From positions 1 to 32,957 of the IMG/VR virus record IMGVR_UViG_3300030106_002108: a stretch of DNA of 32,957 bases. One strand, given 5' to 3'. The notes beneath the pieces were generated by a model. The model saw nothing but the letters and a program-made list of their open reading frames with translations, had not been told where the DNA came from and did no database searches. The stretch is from a virus. The position numbers and the translations under genes were made by a program. Position 1 is the first letter of the stretch; each line of letters starts with the position of its first letter. This document shows positions 12,770 to 20,920 of this stretch, in pieces.

Positions 12770-14956
12770 TTAATTGACATTATCTCTTGCAGTTGTGGGT
12801 ATGTACTCACCTCTACTTAATGAACCATCTTCAACACCCAACCAAACCCTTCTGCCTTGTCCAGATAGATTATATTTGGCAATTCTGCCACTTCTTTGCA
12901 GATGCTGACAGTAAGTATTAAGAGTAGATTGCTCCAGATTACGCAATACTTCGGGAGCATCTGGTTCTTCAAGCCGAACAATTATAGAGTTTGTATCGCC
13001 CATTTGTGTCAAAGCTCTGCCTTCCTCCTCACATTCACGAATCCAATCGTATAGCCTATCTACACGCATATCCATTTCAGAACCCGAATGTATTGACGAT
13101 AATTGTTCGGATTTATCCTCCAGTAATCCTGTAAACATATCCCGAATGAAGTGCTTTATACCCCGATCAGCTGGGCCATTGGACTTCACAACTGCACCAT
13201 CAAAGAACCTATTTCTATGGTATTCTATGTTCATAATGTCTGCCATTTTCTTACCGACTTTAGGACTTACACCCCATACTGCATAGGCAAAACGAACACC
13301 ATCAACCAACGCTGACGTACCCCGAATAAGATTTCTTGCTTCTTCTGGTGTTTTTGGTGGCTCTGTGTCCTTAACTTTAGCCATATGATGACACAACAGG
13401 ACTGTGGCACCTGTTTCCGAAGCAACTTTAGCCATTAAACTCATCAGAGCAGCCCCTGCTGCTGGATCTGCATTAACATCAGCATGAACAAACGAAGCTA
13501 ATGGATCAAATATAATAAGCTTCAGGTTTTTAATCTGCAATAATTGTTCGTAATACTTATCGAACTCCTCCCCACTGTGATAGCTCTTGTCCGAACCTTG
13601 TTGCATAATAGGAAACACCCCACCATAATTAGGCAAAGGTACGATCTTCATATCATGCTCATAATTAAACCTATCGCCCGAAGGATCAAGCCTAGTTACC
13701 CTTCTGTGTATTTCAGCTTCATCATCCTCTGCTGTAAAGATTACAGTATTACCGAACTCATTAACAACACCACCGAAAGATGTCTGCAATGGTTTCCCCG
13801 AAGCTATCTTCATAGCTAAATCTAATGTCATCATACCCTTACCAGAATCACCCGCAGCTGCGAATAAAGCAGGCACTCCCAGAGGCATGATGTTACCAAT
13901 CAAGAACTTTTGTTCGGGTGCATTATGGTCAAAACGAGATACTAATAGCGAATCATCCAGTAAATTGACAGACTTCTGTGCCTTATGTGAAGCATCATTT
14001 AAGAACTCTCGAACATTAAAGTTTTCTAATATAGCATCAAAAGCATCCCACTTCTCAGGTTTCCCGATTGGTGGTGTTAGCATAGTTACTGATTTAGCGT
14101 TAGCTTGCAAAGACAACTGCTGTACAAGCTCTGCAACCCTCTTGCCCGATTTGTCATGGTCAGGCCATATAATAACTTCTTTGCCGTTGAGAGGCGAAAA
14201 ATCGTAGTTAGGAGCAGAATTTCTGGATAACATCCCCGCTCCACCCATATGACAAGTAGCAGTAAATCCCATTTGGTTAAGAGCATCTGCACACTTTTCA
14301 CCTTCTACCCATATAATACGATCAGATGAAATAATGTTCGGTATGTTATATAAAGGTCTAATCTCTGGCATTTTTGGTGTCGGATTGTTAGGTACATACT
14401 GCCTAAACTCCTTTTTAGGCTTCCCATGTGTATCTGTTATGATGTCACCATTGGCATCACGAACATTATATCTCCGAACAATTGCTATAGTTTCGCCATC
14501 AGCAGATAAATAAGTATGCTCACCATCATGGGGTGTATTAATGTCGTATCGCTGTGTAAGTGCCTGATTAAATGGATTTGTTGGTGTATACTTCTCCGAA
14601 TCCCGAACAATTACCTTATCCTCCCCTAGATATTGAGAGAAGTAATCCTTAACTTCTGGTAGAGTCATACCCCGACCCTCCATCATAATCTTTACAATAC
14701 CACCTACACCTTCACCTCCATTAAAGTCTGTGCCTTGCATGAAGTGTGGGCCGGGTGTTATGTCTATTTTTAATGAACTTCCCTCTTCACCCCGAAGTGA
14801 ACCCAACATAAATTGGGTACCTCTTATTTTACCATTCGGATAAGTTTGTTTTAAAACATCTACCTGTACTGAAACAGGAACGCTTTCACTAATTTTATTG
14901 ACTAATTCTGTAGGTGTAACACTATATTTAGTCTTGTCAAATGATAGAACACGCAT
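12770..14956 (-). CDS. TOPRIM-helicase (primase/RepA-like replicative helicase)
   Basis: 728 residues from the ATG at 14956 (AAGG 9 nt upstream); a TTG at 15037 would add 27 residues and overlap the nuclease gene. Two domains are visible: a TOPRIM domain with EGEKCADAL (EGE at 218-220) and WPDHDKSG (DHD at 266-268), and a RecA-fold helicase domain with Walker A AAAGDSGKG (366-374), the segment FTAEDDEAEIHRRV, a Walker B-like LIIFDPLASF and VLLCHHMAK. It should unwind DNA at the fork and perhaps prime synthesis, although I see no clear zinc-binding primase motif at the N-terminus. It is the last gene of the long replication operon. The coding sequence contains six CGAACAATT or AATTGTTCG motifs and many TTCGG words. 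Confidence 0.85.
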   Translation of the reverse strand: MRVLSFDKTKYSVTPTELVNKISESVPVSVQVDVLKQTYPNGKIRGTQFMLGSLRGEEGSSLKIDITPGPHFMQGTDFNGGEGVGGIVKIMMEGRGMTLPEVKDYFSQYLGEDKVIVRDSEKYTPTNPFNQALTQRYDINTPHDGEHTYLSADGETIAIVRRYNVRDANGDIITDTHGKPKKEFRQYVPNNPTPKMPEIRPLYNIPNIISSDRIIWVEGEKCADALNQMGFTATCHMGGAGMLSRNSAPNYDFSPLNGKEVIIWPDHDKSGKRVAELVQQLSLQANAKSVTMLTPPIGKPEKWDAFDAILENFNVREFLNDASHKAQKSVNLLDDSLLVSRFDHNAPEQKFLIGNIMPLGVPALFAAAGDSGKGMMTLDLAMKIASGKPLQTSFGGVVNEFGNTVIFTAEDDEAEIHRRVTRLDPSGDRFNYEHDMKIVPLPNYGGVFPIMQQGSDKSYHSGEEFDKYYEQLLQIKNLKLIIFDPLASFVHADVNADPAAGAALMSLMAKVASETGATVLLCHHMAKVKDTEPPKTPEEARNLIRGTSALVDGVRFAYAVWGVSPKVGKKMADIMNIEYHRNRFFDGAVVKSNGPADRGIKHFIRDMFTGLLEDKSEQLSSIHSGSEMDMRVDRLYDWIRECEEEGRALTQMGDTNSIIVRLEEPDAPEVLRNLEQSTLNTYCQHLQRSGRIAKYNLSGQGRRVWLGVEDGSLSRGEYIPTTARDNVN

Positions 14957-15024
14957 TATATTGTACCTTATAACCTTTTTTACTTCATTGGGGTGATAAC
15001 TCTTGCCTGTGTTGTCACCCTTTT

Positions 15025-15783
15025 TTATTGCCAACAAGTGTTTTGATATTCACACCATTTACAAGTCATGTAATCCCTATTGTGTGCTATTCTTGGTAAC
15101 ATACTAGAAGATTGTACTGACATAATAATATCAGCTGCCCGATCACTCATTTTTTGAGCTAAGTGTTTATCGAACTTTACAAGCTCATAGTATATCTCAC
15201 TTGTATTTTTGTTTACCACTGTAAATAGAGCTGGGTTCTCTGTTAGCTCCATATAAGCTTGATAGACAGCCACTTGAGCTGCATATGTAGCATTTGTTTT
15301 AGCCATTCCATTTCTGCAAAACTCCCTGAATTTCTTCTCATTTGCACTCTTACACTCCCATAACATAGGATATTCAAGATCAACAGAACCCGAACTACCA
15401 CATATGACACCATCAATGTGCCCTCTGATTTTACCATCAGCTATCGAAAATCCAAATTGTTCGCCATTTTTATCCTCCGTTCTTAAATCAAATCCACTTT
15501 GTCTTAACCAATCTGCCATTTGATCCTCTATTGAATGACCAAACTGAAAGATCCTAAGTGTTTGTGCTGAAAAATCTCTTTCTTCATCTATGTCTACTCC
15601 CATAAACCTGTATTGTATTTTTCTTGCACACTCTTCACCTAAAGAAGATCCACCTAAATAATCTCTTCTTTTCTTTTGTTTATTAGCGTTAACAATAGCT
15701 TTATCTACTGCTAATCCTATTTGATTAATCTCCTTAGAAAGGTATCCCTGCTGATGGAGATTTACGACCTGTCCAACTTTCAT
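15025..15783 (-). CDS. Cas4/RecB-like PD-(D/E)XK nuclease with likely Fe-S cluster
   Basis: 252 residues. Nuclease motifs in order: GHSIED (82-87), GHIDG (121-125, catalytic D124), WECKS (142-146, E143 and K145) and QVAVYQAY (170-177). One Cys near the N-terminus (C52 in GEECARK) and three at the C-terminus (C241, C244, C250 in CKWCEYQNTC) match the four-Cys iron-sulfur arrangement of Cas4 and AddB nucleases. It probably resects DNA ends to single strands for the neighbouring annealing ATPase. The start overlaps the preceding gene by 50 nt. There are no CRISPR genes here, so a recombination role is more likely than spacer acquisition. Confidence 0.88.
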   Translation of the reverse strand: MKVGQVVNLHQQGYLSKEINQIGLAVDKAIVNANKQKKRRDYLGGSSLGEECARKIQYRFMGVDIDEERDFSAQTLRIFQFGHSIEDQMADWLRQSGFDLRTEDKNGEQFGFSIADGKIRGHIDGVICGSSGSVDLEYPMLWECKSANEKKFREFCRNGMAKTNATYAAQVAVYQAYMELTENPALFTVVNKNTSEIYYELVKFDKHLAQKMSDRAADIIMSVQSSSMLPRIAHNRDYMTCKWCEYQNTCWQ

Positions 15784-15991
15784 ATATTTCTTCTAACTCC
15801 TTAATTTGCTCGACATTTGCCCCAAACTTTATATTACCAGATTCTTGAACAGTGTAAATTAAAGCCATGACTTCAACAGCAGTTAGGTCTTTTAATTGTT
15901 TTTCCCAACCAATATTCTTACAGGCTGAAGCAAAACTTTTTATAGCATTTAAAGTTGGGCCGCCTTCTTCTATATACTCTACTTTTTCCAT
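15734..15991 (-). CDS. Small hypothetical protein (85 residues)
   Basis: 85 residues, helical in appearance, opening with MEKVEYIEEGGPTLNAIKSF and containing an amphipathic DLTAVEVMALIYTV segment and an acidic EQIKELEEIYESW helix. It sits between the 97-residue gene (stop and start share position 15991) and the nuclease gene (50-nt overlap). Such close packing suggests a replication accessory factor, but no family is recognised. Confidence 0.65.
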   Translation of the reverse strand: MEKVEYIEEGGPTLNAIKSFASACKNIGWEKQLKDLTAVEVMALIYTVQESGNIKFGANVEQIKELEEIYESWTGRKSPSAGIPF

Positions 15992-16284
15992 TAATGATAT
16001 GTAACCTCTCTATCTGGATCTTGCACAGATTCATGCAAGATTGTAACCTCCATTTTAAGATCTTTGTTAATATAGACATTTGCATGACCATAAACGCAAA
16101 CCCCACCCATTTTTGTTTCAAACTTTTTAATAACGTCATCAACATATTTATTAAGATTATCTTTATCTACCTTTGACATAGTGCAATTAGATTTTAATTG
16201 ATGTTCCTTAATCGATTCATCTTTTTTCTGTTCATAAGGATTGTATAATCCGATAATCATATCAACCTTTACATTATTTTTCAT
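15991..16284 (-). CDS. Hypothetical protein (97 residues)
   Basis: I chose the ATG at 16284, which has AGGAG 7 nt upstream; the frame is open further to a TTG at 16323 with no good site. The C-terminal half has alternating strands (GGVCVYGHANVYINKDLKME) suggesting a small beta domain; the N-terminal half is charged. It overlaps the DUF6378 gene by 11 nt. No function known. Confidence 0.65.
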   Translation of the reverse strand: MKNNVKVDMIIGLYNPYEQKKDESIKEHQLKSNCTMSKVDKDNLNKYVDDVIKKFETKMGGVCVYGHANVYINKDLKMEVTILHESVQDPDREVTYH

Positions 16285-16549
16285 GTATTTCTCCTGCGAT
16301 TGCTGAATATCCACAGATGTCAACCCATGAATCTTTTTTGGTTTCGTGCATTAATCTAGACATTTTTACTGCTATCATGCAAAGAATAACTTGCCTAACT
16401 GTTACTTCCTTTTCAAATATAACAGACCACATATCAGCTATTCTCTTATGATTGACATAAGCATCACCATAATCTTTCGCCCTTTCACCATTAACAAGTT
16501 GTTCGGCTTCCTTTAAAATATCTTCTCGCTTTGTCATATTAGATCCCAT
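16274..16549 (-). CDS. DUF6378 family protein
   Basis: About 90 residues; ATG at 16549, or the in-frame ATG at 16537 that follows the helicase stop. The pattern GERAKDYGDAYVNHKRIADM, then VTVRQVILCMIAVKMSRL and DSWVDICGYSAIAGEI is the common phage DUF6378 domain. Its all-helical His/Asp/Glu-rich layout recalls nucleotide pyrophosphohydrolase-like (MazG/HD-type) bundles, which I offer only as a possibility. It lies inside the replication operon. Confidence 0.8.
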   Translation of the reverse strand: MGSNMTKREDILKEAEQLVNGERAKDYGDAYVNHKRIADMWSVIFEKEVTVRQVILCMIAVKMSRLMHETKKDSWVDICGYSAIAGEIHEK

Positions 16550-18206
16550 TTACTTTAACCATATTATCTATGTCAGATTTATTCCACAAATAATTTAGCC
16601 AACAAGTTCCCTTATATTTATTCCAAGATAGATCAAAGAAATTTACATCCATGCCATATTTATTAAGTTGATTGATTTGCTTTTCAGATAACCCATGATT
16701 CAGCCATCTTTTTGATTTGTTAGCTGCACTTGATGTTTCTATCTGACGTAGAAAATCATCAGCAGATGCCATACTTTGCTTCTTAGTTCCTATAGCCACA
16801 GTTCTTAATCTATCATTTCTTTTCTTAACTATTGCCATAGATGTATCGCCCATAGTAGCAATCAAACCAAACCCCTCAAATCCAGATGCCATCATCATAT
16901 TACCATTACCTACCATATCAACCCAACGAAAAGGTGAGTTCTGCATAATATCTATTTCTGTCATCTCAAAATAAGATAGAGATTCATCACTTTTTTCAGC
17001 GTTAAATACATGACCACACATAGGGCATTCTTTTGTATTTAAAGGTAAAACAGAATGACATTTAGGGCAGTTCTTAGTAAGAGCTTCACTATCTCCATTC
17101 TTCTCCTTGCCATCTAAATTAATGGTTTCGTCTACAGAACCATGTATAAGTATGCTTGTTCCAAAATCTAAAACTACACAATCTTTCTTGATGATGTTTG
17201 GATAGATTTCTGGATCTATTGTTCTAAGACCTCTACCGATCATTTGCACCATTGTAGATTTATATGAACATGGTCTTGTGAGAACGATACAGGACACAGG
17301 TGGAGCATCAAAACCCTCTGTCAATACAGCCACATTAACAACAACCTGTATATCTCCAAATTCTAGTTCATGTAGAATATCCTTACGATCTTCTTTTGAA
17401 GTTTCTGATGTAACCATATTGGCTTTTATGCCCCTTGTTACAAACTCATGCAAAACATCTTGTGCATGAACGATTGTAGAGCAAAAAACAACTGTCTTTC
17501 TATCTTTTGCTTTATCCATCCATTCTTCTACAACCTTTTCATTAATAACTTTCTTATTCATAATGCTCTCTACTTGAGCCATATCAAAGTCATCAACTGT
17601 TATTCTTACGTCAGATAGCTCTTGCTGAACACCTACATCAATTACAAAGGCTTTTACAGGAACCAAAAACCCTTCACGAATAAGTGTTGCTACCTCTATC
17701 TGATGACAACAATTATCAAATATATCTCTCAAACCCTTTTTATCACCACGATTAGGTGTAGCAGTAAACCCTACAATCTCTGATTCGGGATTATCTAATC
17801 TAACTTTTTCTATAACTTTACGATACGTTCTTGCAACTGCATGATGACTTTCATCAATTACCAACATATCTATAGGATGTAATTTGTTAAGATTGTTATC
17901 CCTAGATAGTGTTTGCACCATTGAAAAGATGACATTACCATTCCAATCTTTGACAGTGCCATCTACAATAGACGTTTTAATCTTAGGATTAACTCTAAGA
18001 AATTTAGTATTATTCTGTGCAACTAATTCATCTCTATGTTGCAGTATTAAAACATTTTTATTATTTTTAAATCTCTCTCCTACTAAAGCTGACAACATAA
18101 TTGTTTTGCCAGAACCTGTAGGTGCAACGACAATAGTATTCTTATACTTGTCTAATGCTTGAGATGCTGATGATACAGCTACCTCTTGATATGGTCTTAA
18201 CATCAT
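16539..18206 (-). CDS. SF2 DEAD/DEAH-box helicase with zinc ribbon
   Basis: 555 residues. The SF2 motifs are intact: Q-like RPYQ (4-7), Walker A APTGSGKT (28-35), DESHH (118-122), TATP (148-151) and motif VI QMIGRGLR (321-328). A CPKC...CPMC zinc ribbon (C380, C383, C394, C397) follows the helicase core, and a ~150-residue C-terminal domain of unknown role ends the protein. This is the RecG/UvsW/type III-restriction-like helicase common in phage replication modules, probably remodelling forks or recombination intermediates. The start is ATGATG at 18206 with AGAGG upstream. Confidence 0.9.
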   Translation of the reverse strand: MMLRPYQEVAVSSASQALDKYKNTIVVAPTGSGKTIMLSALVGERFKNNKNVLILQHRDELVAQNNTKFLRVNPKIKTSIVDGTVKDWNGNVIFSMVQTLSRDNNLNKLHPIDMLVIDESHHAVARTYRKVIEKVRLDNPESEIVGFTATPNRGDKKGLRDIFDNCCHQIEVATLIREGFLVPVKAFVIDVGVQQELSDVRITVDDFDMAQVESIMNKKVINEKVVEEWMDKAKDRKTVVFCSTIVHAQDVLHEFVTRGIKANMVTSETSKEDRKDILHELEFGDIQVVVNVAVLTEGFDAPPVSCIVLTRPCSYKSTMVQMIGRGLRTIDPEIYPNIIKKDCVVLDFGTSILIHGSVDETINLDGKEKNGDSEALTKNCPKCHSVLPLNTKECPMCGHVFNAEKSDESLSYFEMTEIDIMQNSPFRWVDMVGNGNMMMASGFEGFGLIATMGDTSMAIVKKRNDRLRTVAIGTKKQSMASADDFLRQIETSSAANKSKRWLNHGLSEKQINQLNKYGMDVNFFDLSWNKYKGTCWLNYLWNKSDIDNMVKVNGI

Positions 18207-18293
18207 TTGTAACCTCTTTATTCTGGTGAGGAGGTTTAGGGCACCACCCCTCCTCTCGGTGGCTTAGCAGGATCAAAGGTGTCCTTGCCCTTG
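18207..18293 (-). promoter_or_regulatory. Intergenic hairpin between the ssDNA-binding-like and helicase genes
   Basis: The only notable gap within this part of the operon. It contains a perfect 7-bp stem GAGGAGG/CCTCCTC (about 18230-18257) with a 14-nt GC-rich loop. There is no T run, so I read it as an mRNA-stability or attenuation element rather than a terminator. Confidence 0.45.
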
Positions 18294-18917
18294 CTATTTC
18301 GCCCAATCAGGAACATTATTACCTTGCATAGGACTTGGAGCCGACACACTTGCCTGTGTGTTATTTTGTGGCTGACTTGGTGCAGACACACTTCCACCAG
18401 CGATAGCACCACGAGCTATAAAATCCTTACTTTCAAAAGTAATTGGGTATTTCAATACATTTTTATCTGCATATCCATTTGTTCCCTCTTGTATTCCTAC
18501 TTTGGCACAAAACTCTAATCCATTCAAATCTTCAACACCTGATAGATTTCTTTTTGCCATAGCACTATCATCCATATCAGATGGTTTAAGATCATTAGCA
18601 CTATCAACAATACCTTTAATTGTTCTCATACCAATCTCTTGAGCATAAGGAACATTCCTTTCACTCATTTTATCACCATCAACAAAAATCTTATCCCAAA
18701 ACTTTTGTCTGTCATATTGACCACCAATGATAGTATATTCTATTTCAAGCCATTTTGCTTTTGTACTAGCACTTGATTTAAACCATTGACCTTTACCGAA
18801 CTGTGGTAATTCAAGATGACCACCTTGAAGTTTTAAAATTACACGACAGACAGTATTATCAGGAATTAATTCAAATTCTCTTCTACCATCATCTTTTACA
18901 TCATTTAAATTAAGCAT
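18294..18917 (-). CDS. Putative single-stranded DNA-binding protein (DUF669-like)
   Basis: 207 residues. The N-terminal ~160 residues have an OB-like pattern of strands (CRVILKLQGGHLELPQ, AKWLEIEYTIIGGQYDRQKF, WDKIFVDG) that resembles DUF669-type phage proteins, followed by a flexible Gln/Ser/Pro/Ala tail ending in VPDWAK. A disordered C-terminal tail is typical of ssDNA-binding proteins that recruit partners, although this one lacks a strongly acidic tip. Its start overlaps the Sak4-like gene by 8 nt, and this pairing is common in phage recombination modules, which supports the call. Confidence 0.65.
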   Translation of the reverse strand: MLNLNDVKDDGRREFELIPDNTVCRVILKLQGGHLELPQFGKGQWFKSSASTKAKWLEIEYTIIGGQYDRQKFWDKIFVDGDKMSERNVPYAQEIGMRTIKGIVDSANDLKPSDMDDSAMAKRNLSGVEDLNGLEFCAKVGIQEGTNGYADKNVLKYPITFESKDFIARGAIAGGSVSAPSQPQNNTQASVSAPSPMQGNNVPDWAK

Positions 18918-19776
18918 TGTTAACCTCTTCTTTCTTAACTTCTGATTTAGGATCTACAAAATCTAACTTTCTTTCTTGTACAGATCCACCATTTAATTTT
19001 TTAAGTAAGTTACCCAAATGTGGTTGTTCAAGTAAATCCAATCTACCTGATCTATCCTTGGCTGGGTATCCCCACTCATTTAGTGTTTGACAAACAAACG
19101 CCCGATAGGTCTTTTCATTACCTGTCATAATAGCCATAGTAATAACTTCATCTACTATGCCCGGTAATTCTCTGCCTGTTTTAGACCCCTCGATTTGCAA
19201 CTCGTAAATAGTTCTGGAATAATCATCTATTCTCTCATCCAGAATACCTACAAAGATTACATTCTTATCTCTTATGTGCTGAAGATGAGTCAACCAACTC
19301 ATCATCTCCCTTCCGTGCATTCCATAAGCAGCTCTGGTATCAAGCTTACCTGATCTTTCTGATTTACATTCAGGTTGCTGAATACAATGTTGAAAGCACA
19401 ATCGACCAGCCACTGTAATACTATCGACAAAAATCGTATCGTACTTTGTTAATATACCATTTGGTTTACCAAATTGCTGAACAACATGATCATAATGTGC
19501 TTGGCTATAGGCATGATCTTCAGCTAATGAAGGATTGGCACCCCCTAGATAACAGGCAAAATCCCTACATTCTACCCATGTTCTAGGTCTGATAACATCA
19601 ATAGGCCAACCTTCAATAGCTGCATCCCCTGCCTCCAAGTCCATAAACAATGTTTTTTCTGAATCTAAGGTTCGAGCAAGTGTGGTTTTACCCACACCAC
19701 TTTTACCCATGATTACAATTTTATGCCCTCTTTTTTCAGACATTCTTTCTTCAGCAGAAACTATTTGTAACCCCAT
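18910..19776 (-). CDS. Sak4-like RecA-fold ATPase (AAA_24), single-strand annealing
   Basis: 288 residues, ATG at 19776 with AGGGAGGAG upstream. Walker A GKSGVGKTT (24-32), Walker B DTIFVDSI (113-120), and conserved downstream blocks (AAYGMHGREMMSWLTHLQHI, then VIFVGILDE) define the phage AAA_24/Sak4 group. These proteins anneal or pair DNA strands together with a phage ssDNA-binding protein. The ssDNA-binding-like gene follows directly, and a Cas4-like nuclease lies in the same operon, giving a complete resect-coat-anneal set. The C-terminal ~25 residues are charged and variable. Confidence 0.85.
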   Translation of the reverse strand: MGLQIVSAEERMSEKRGHKIVIMGKSGVGKTTLARTLDSEKTLFMDLEAGDAAIEGWPIDVIRPRTWVECRDFACYLGGANPSLAEDHAYSQAHYDHVVQQFGKPNGILTKYDTIFVDSITVAGRLCFQHCIQQPECKSERSGKLDTRAAYGMHGREMMSWLTHLQHIRDKNVIFVGILDERIDDYSRTIYELQIEGSKTGRELPGIVDEVITMAIMTGNEKTYRAFVCQTLNEWGYPAKDRSGRLDLLEQPHLGNLLKKLNGGSVQERKLDFVDPKSEVKKEEVNNA

Positions 19777-19778
19777 AA

Positions 19779-20237
19779 TTACTCCTCCCTATCTATAATA
19801 ACACCACTTGTTTCAACAGTTCTTGCTCTTCTGAACACATCTTGCAATTCGGGTGGTGCTTCTTTAAAACGACTTTCTGCAATCGTTAAAGTTTTTTTAA
19901 TGTAATGACTTGCAAGATCATCTCTTATTTCATTTGAGATACGATCTAATTCATCAGTATCCCAAGTGACTCTTTTTTTAAGAACAACTTTAGTTTTACA
20001 ATTATCTTTTGTAACACTTGTTGTTCCATAATCTTTCCCTTCATTGAAAAGATTTTGTTTTGCATCATCATAAACAACACTTACAAGATAGTCATTAAGA
20101 CCCTTCAAGTGAAACTTAATCTGATCCATTTTTACTTTAAGCTCTTCTCTTTCTTTAAATAAATCAGAAAGAGACTTTGATTCCTGTTGCGAATCATCAC
20201 AAAAGAAACTCTTTGAGTATGAACTATAATATGACAT
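19779..20237 (-). CDS. Hypothetical phage protein of the recombination module
   Basis: 152 residues from the ATG at 20237 (AAGGGG upstream). The frame stays open to 20306, but that part overlaps the promoter, so I exclude it. The N-terminus is Ser/Tyr-rich; residues ~25-60 form a charged coiled-coil-like helix (KEREELKVKMDQIKFHLKGL); the second half has helices with DDLASHYIKKTLTIAESRFK. It is the first gene after a promoter and leads into the Sak4-like gene with a 2-nt gap. I recall similar proteins beside phage recombination genes but no named function. Confidence 0.7.
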   Translation of the reverse strand: MSYYSSYSKSFFCDDSQQESKSLSDLFKEREELKVKMDQIKFHLKGLNDYLVSVVYDDAKQNLFNEGKDYGTTSVTKDNCKTKVVLKKRVTWDTDELDRISNEIRDDLASHYIKKTLTIAESRFKEAPPELQDVFRRARTVETSGVIIDREE

Positions 20238-20277
20238 GATTGCCCCTTGAGTTAAATTAATTAAGCTAATACCAAAC

Positions 20278-20306
20278 AATATGGTACTAAATGGTATATA
20301 TGTCAA
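20278..20306 (-). promoter_or_regulatory. Promoter of the replication operon with operator
   Basis: Minus strand: -35 TTGACA (20306-20301), 17-nt spacer, -10 CATATT (20283-20278). The direct repeat ATGGTACTAAATGGTA lies on the plus strand at 20281-20296, filling the spacer, so here the operator is inverted relative to transcription. Confidence 0.65.
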
Positions 20307-20316
20307 GAGAAAAATA

Positions 20317-20703
20317 TTATTTTTTTTTGCTAAGATAAATATCTATATTAAATACAGCTTTCATAAGCTTCTTTTTTAGTTTAAATTCAGGAGTTTCAAA
20401 GCCTTTTGCATCTTCAACTACTTCTACATAATATTCATCATTAGTTATAGTATGGTTTGATTCTTTTTTATATCTAAAGTCTGCAACGTATCTACATATT
20501 TTTACGTCATTAACAACAATATCATATGGAACTTGTAATTCTAAATCTCTTATGAACATAGCTCTTTCCATAGCTTTTAGTTGACCATATCGTTCTGCTT
20601 CCCATTTAGAATCGAACTTAATGTTATCAACAATTGTTTTCTTAGATCCATATTTAGACCTTGACGAAAAGAACTTGGTATTATATGGTAGTTTTGATTT
20701 CAT
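20317..20703 (-). CDS. DUF1064 family protein (putative phage endonuclease-like)
   Basis: 128 residues, ATG at 20703. The DUF1064 pattern is clear: YGSKKTIVDNIKFDSKWEAE (18-37), then LELQVPYDI, YVADFRY, and a C-terminal VEDAKGFETPEFKLKKKLMK. The ordered E (in the FDSKWEAE segment), D (ADF) and EDAKG residues fit a PD-(D/E)XK-type nuclease fold, as proposed for relatives; enzymatic activity is inferred. It is divergent from the ribbon-helix-helix gene with only 19 nt between starts. Confidence 0.8.
   Translation of the reverse strand: MKSKLPYNTKFFSSRSKYGSKKTIVDNIKFDSKWEAERYGQLKAMERAMFIRDLELQVPYDIVVNDVKICRYVADFRYKKESNHTITNDEYYVEVVEDAKGFETPEFKLKKKLMKAVFNIDIYLSKKK
20661..20690 (+). promoter_or_regulatory. 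Putative promoter and operator of the ribbon-helix-helix gene
   Basis: TTGACG (20661-20666), 17-nt spacer, TATGGT (20684-20689). The direct repeat TTGGTATTATATGGTA (20675-20690) overlaps the -10, as in two other promoters here. All of it lies inside the 5' end of the divergent DUF1064 gene, which is required because the starts are only 19 nt apart. Confidence 0.5.
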
Positions 20704-20722
20704 TTATGGGAAGGATACACTA

Positions 20723-20920
20723 ATGCCAGATACAAGTAAATACAGAAGTATAGCTGTACCTTTAGATACTTATAATAAATTGTCAAAAATTTGTCAGGAA
20801 GAACATAGGGGTATGGGAAAACAAATGACTAAATTTGTAGACGATCACTTTAAGAAAATATTTAAAGACGAACAGGAAACTAAAAACGAACTAACTTCTA
20901 AAGGAGTTGGCTCTTTATAA
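20723..20920 (+). CDS. Ribbon-helix-helix (Arc/MetJ-type) DNA-binding protein
   Basis: 65 residues from the ATG at 20723 (GGAAGG 8 nt upstream); the frame is open further upstream, but that part overlaps the DUF1064 gene and looks non-coding. A short beta strand (KYRSIAVPLDT) is followed by two helices (YNKLSKICQEEHR and MGKQMTKFVDDHFKKIF), the layout of ribbon-helix-helix regulators that bind DNA as dimers through the strand. The tail is charged. It is alone on the plus strand between the replication and virion blocks, and its 3' end overlaps the 3' end of the large virion gene by 6 nt. I infer that it binds the WTGGTA direct repeats, one of which precedes it. Confidence 0.75.
   Translation: MPDTSKYRSIAVPLDTYNKLSKICQEEHRGMGKQMTKFVDDHFKKIFKDEQETKNELTSKGVGSL

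Noticed and set aside
13544-14301. Several 70-106-residue frames within the TOPRIM-helicase gene
   Set aside because: The helicase frame has intact motifs over the same stretch; the others lack initiation signals.
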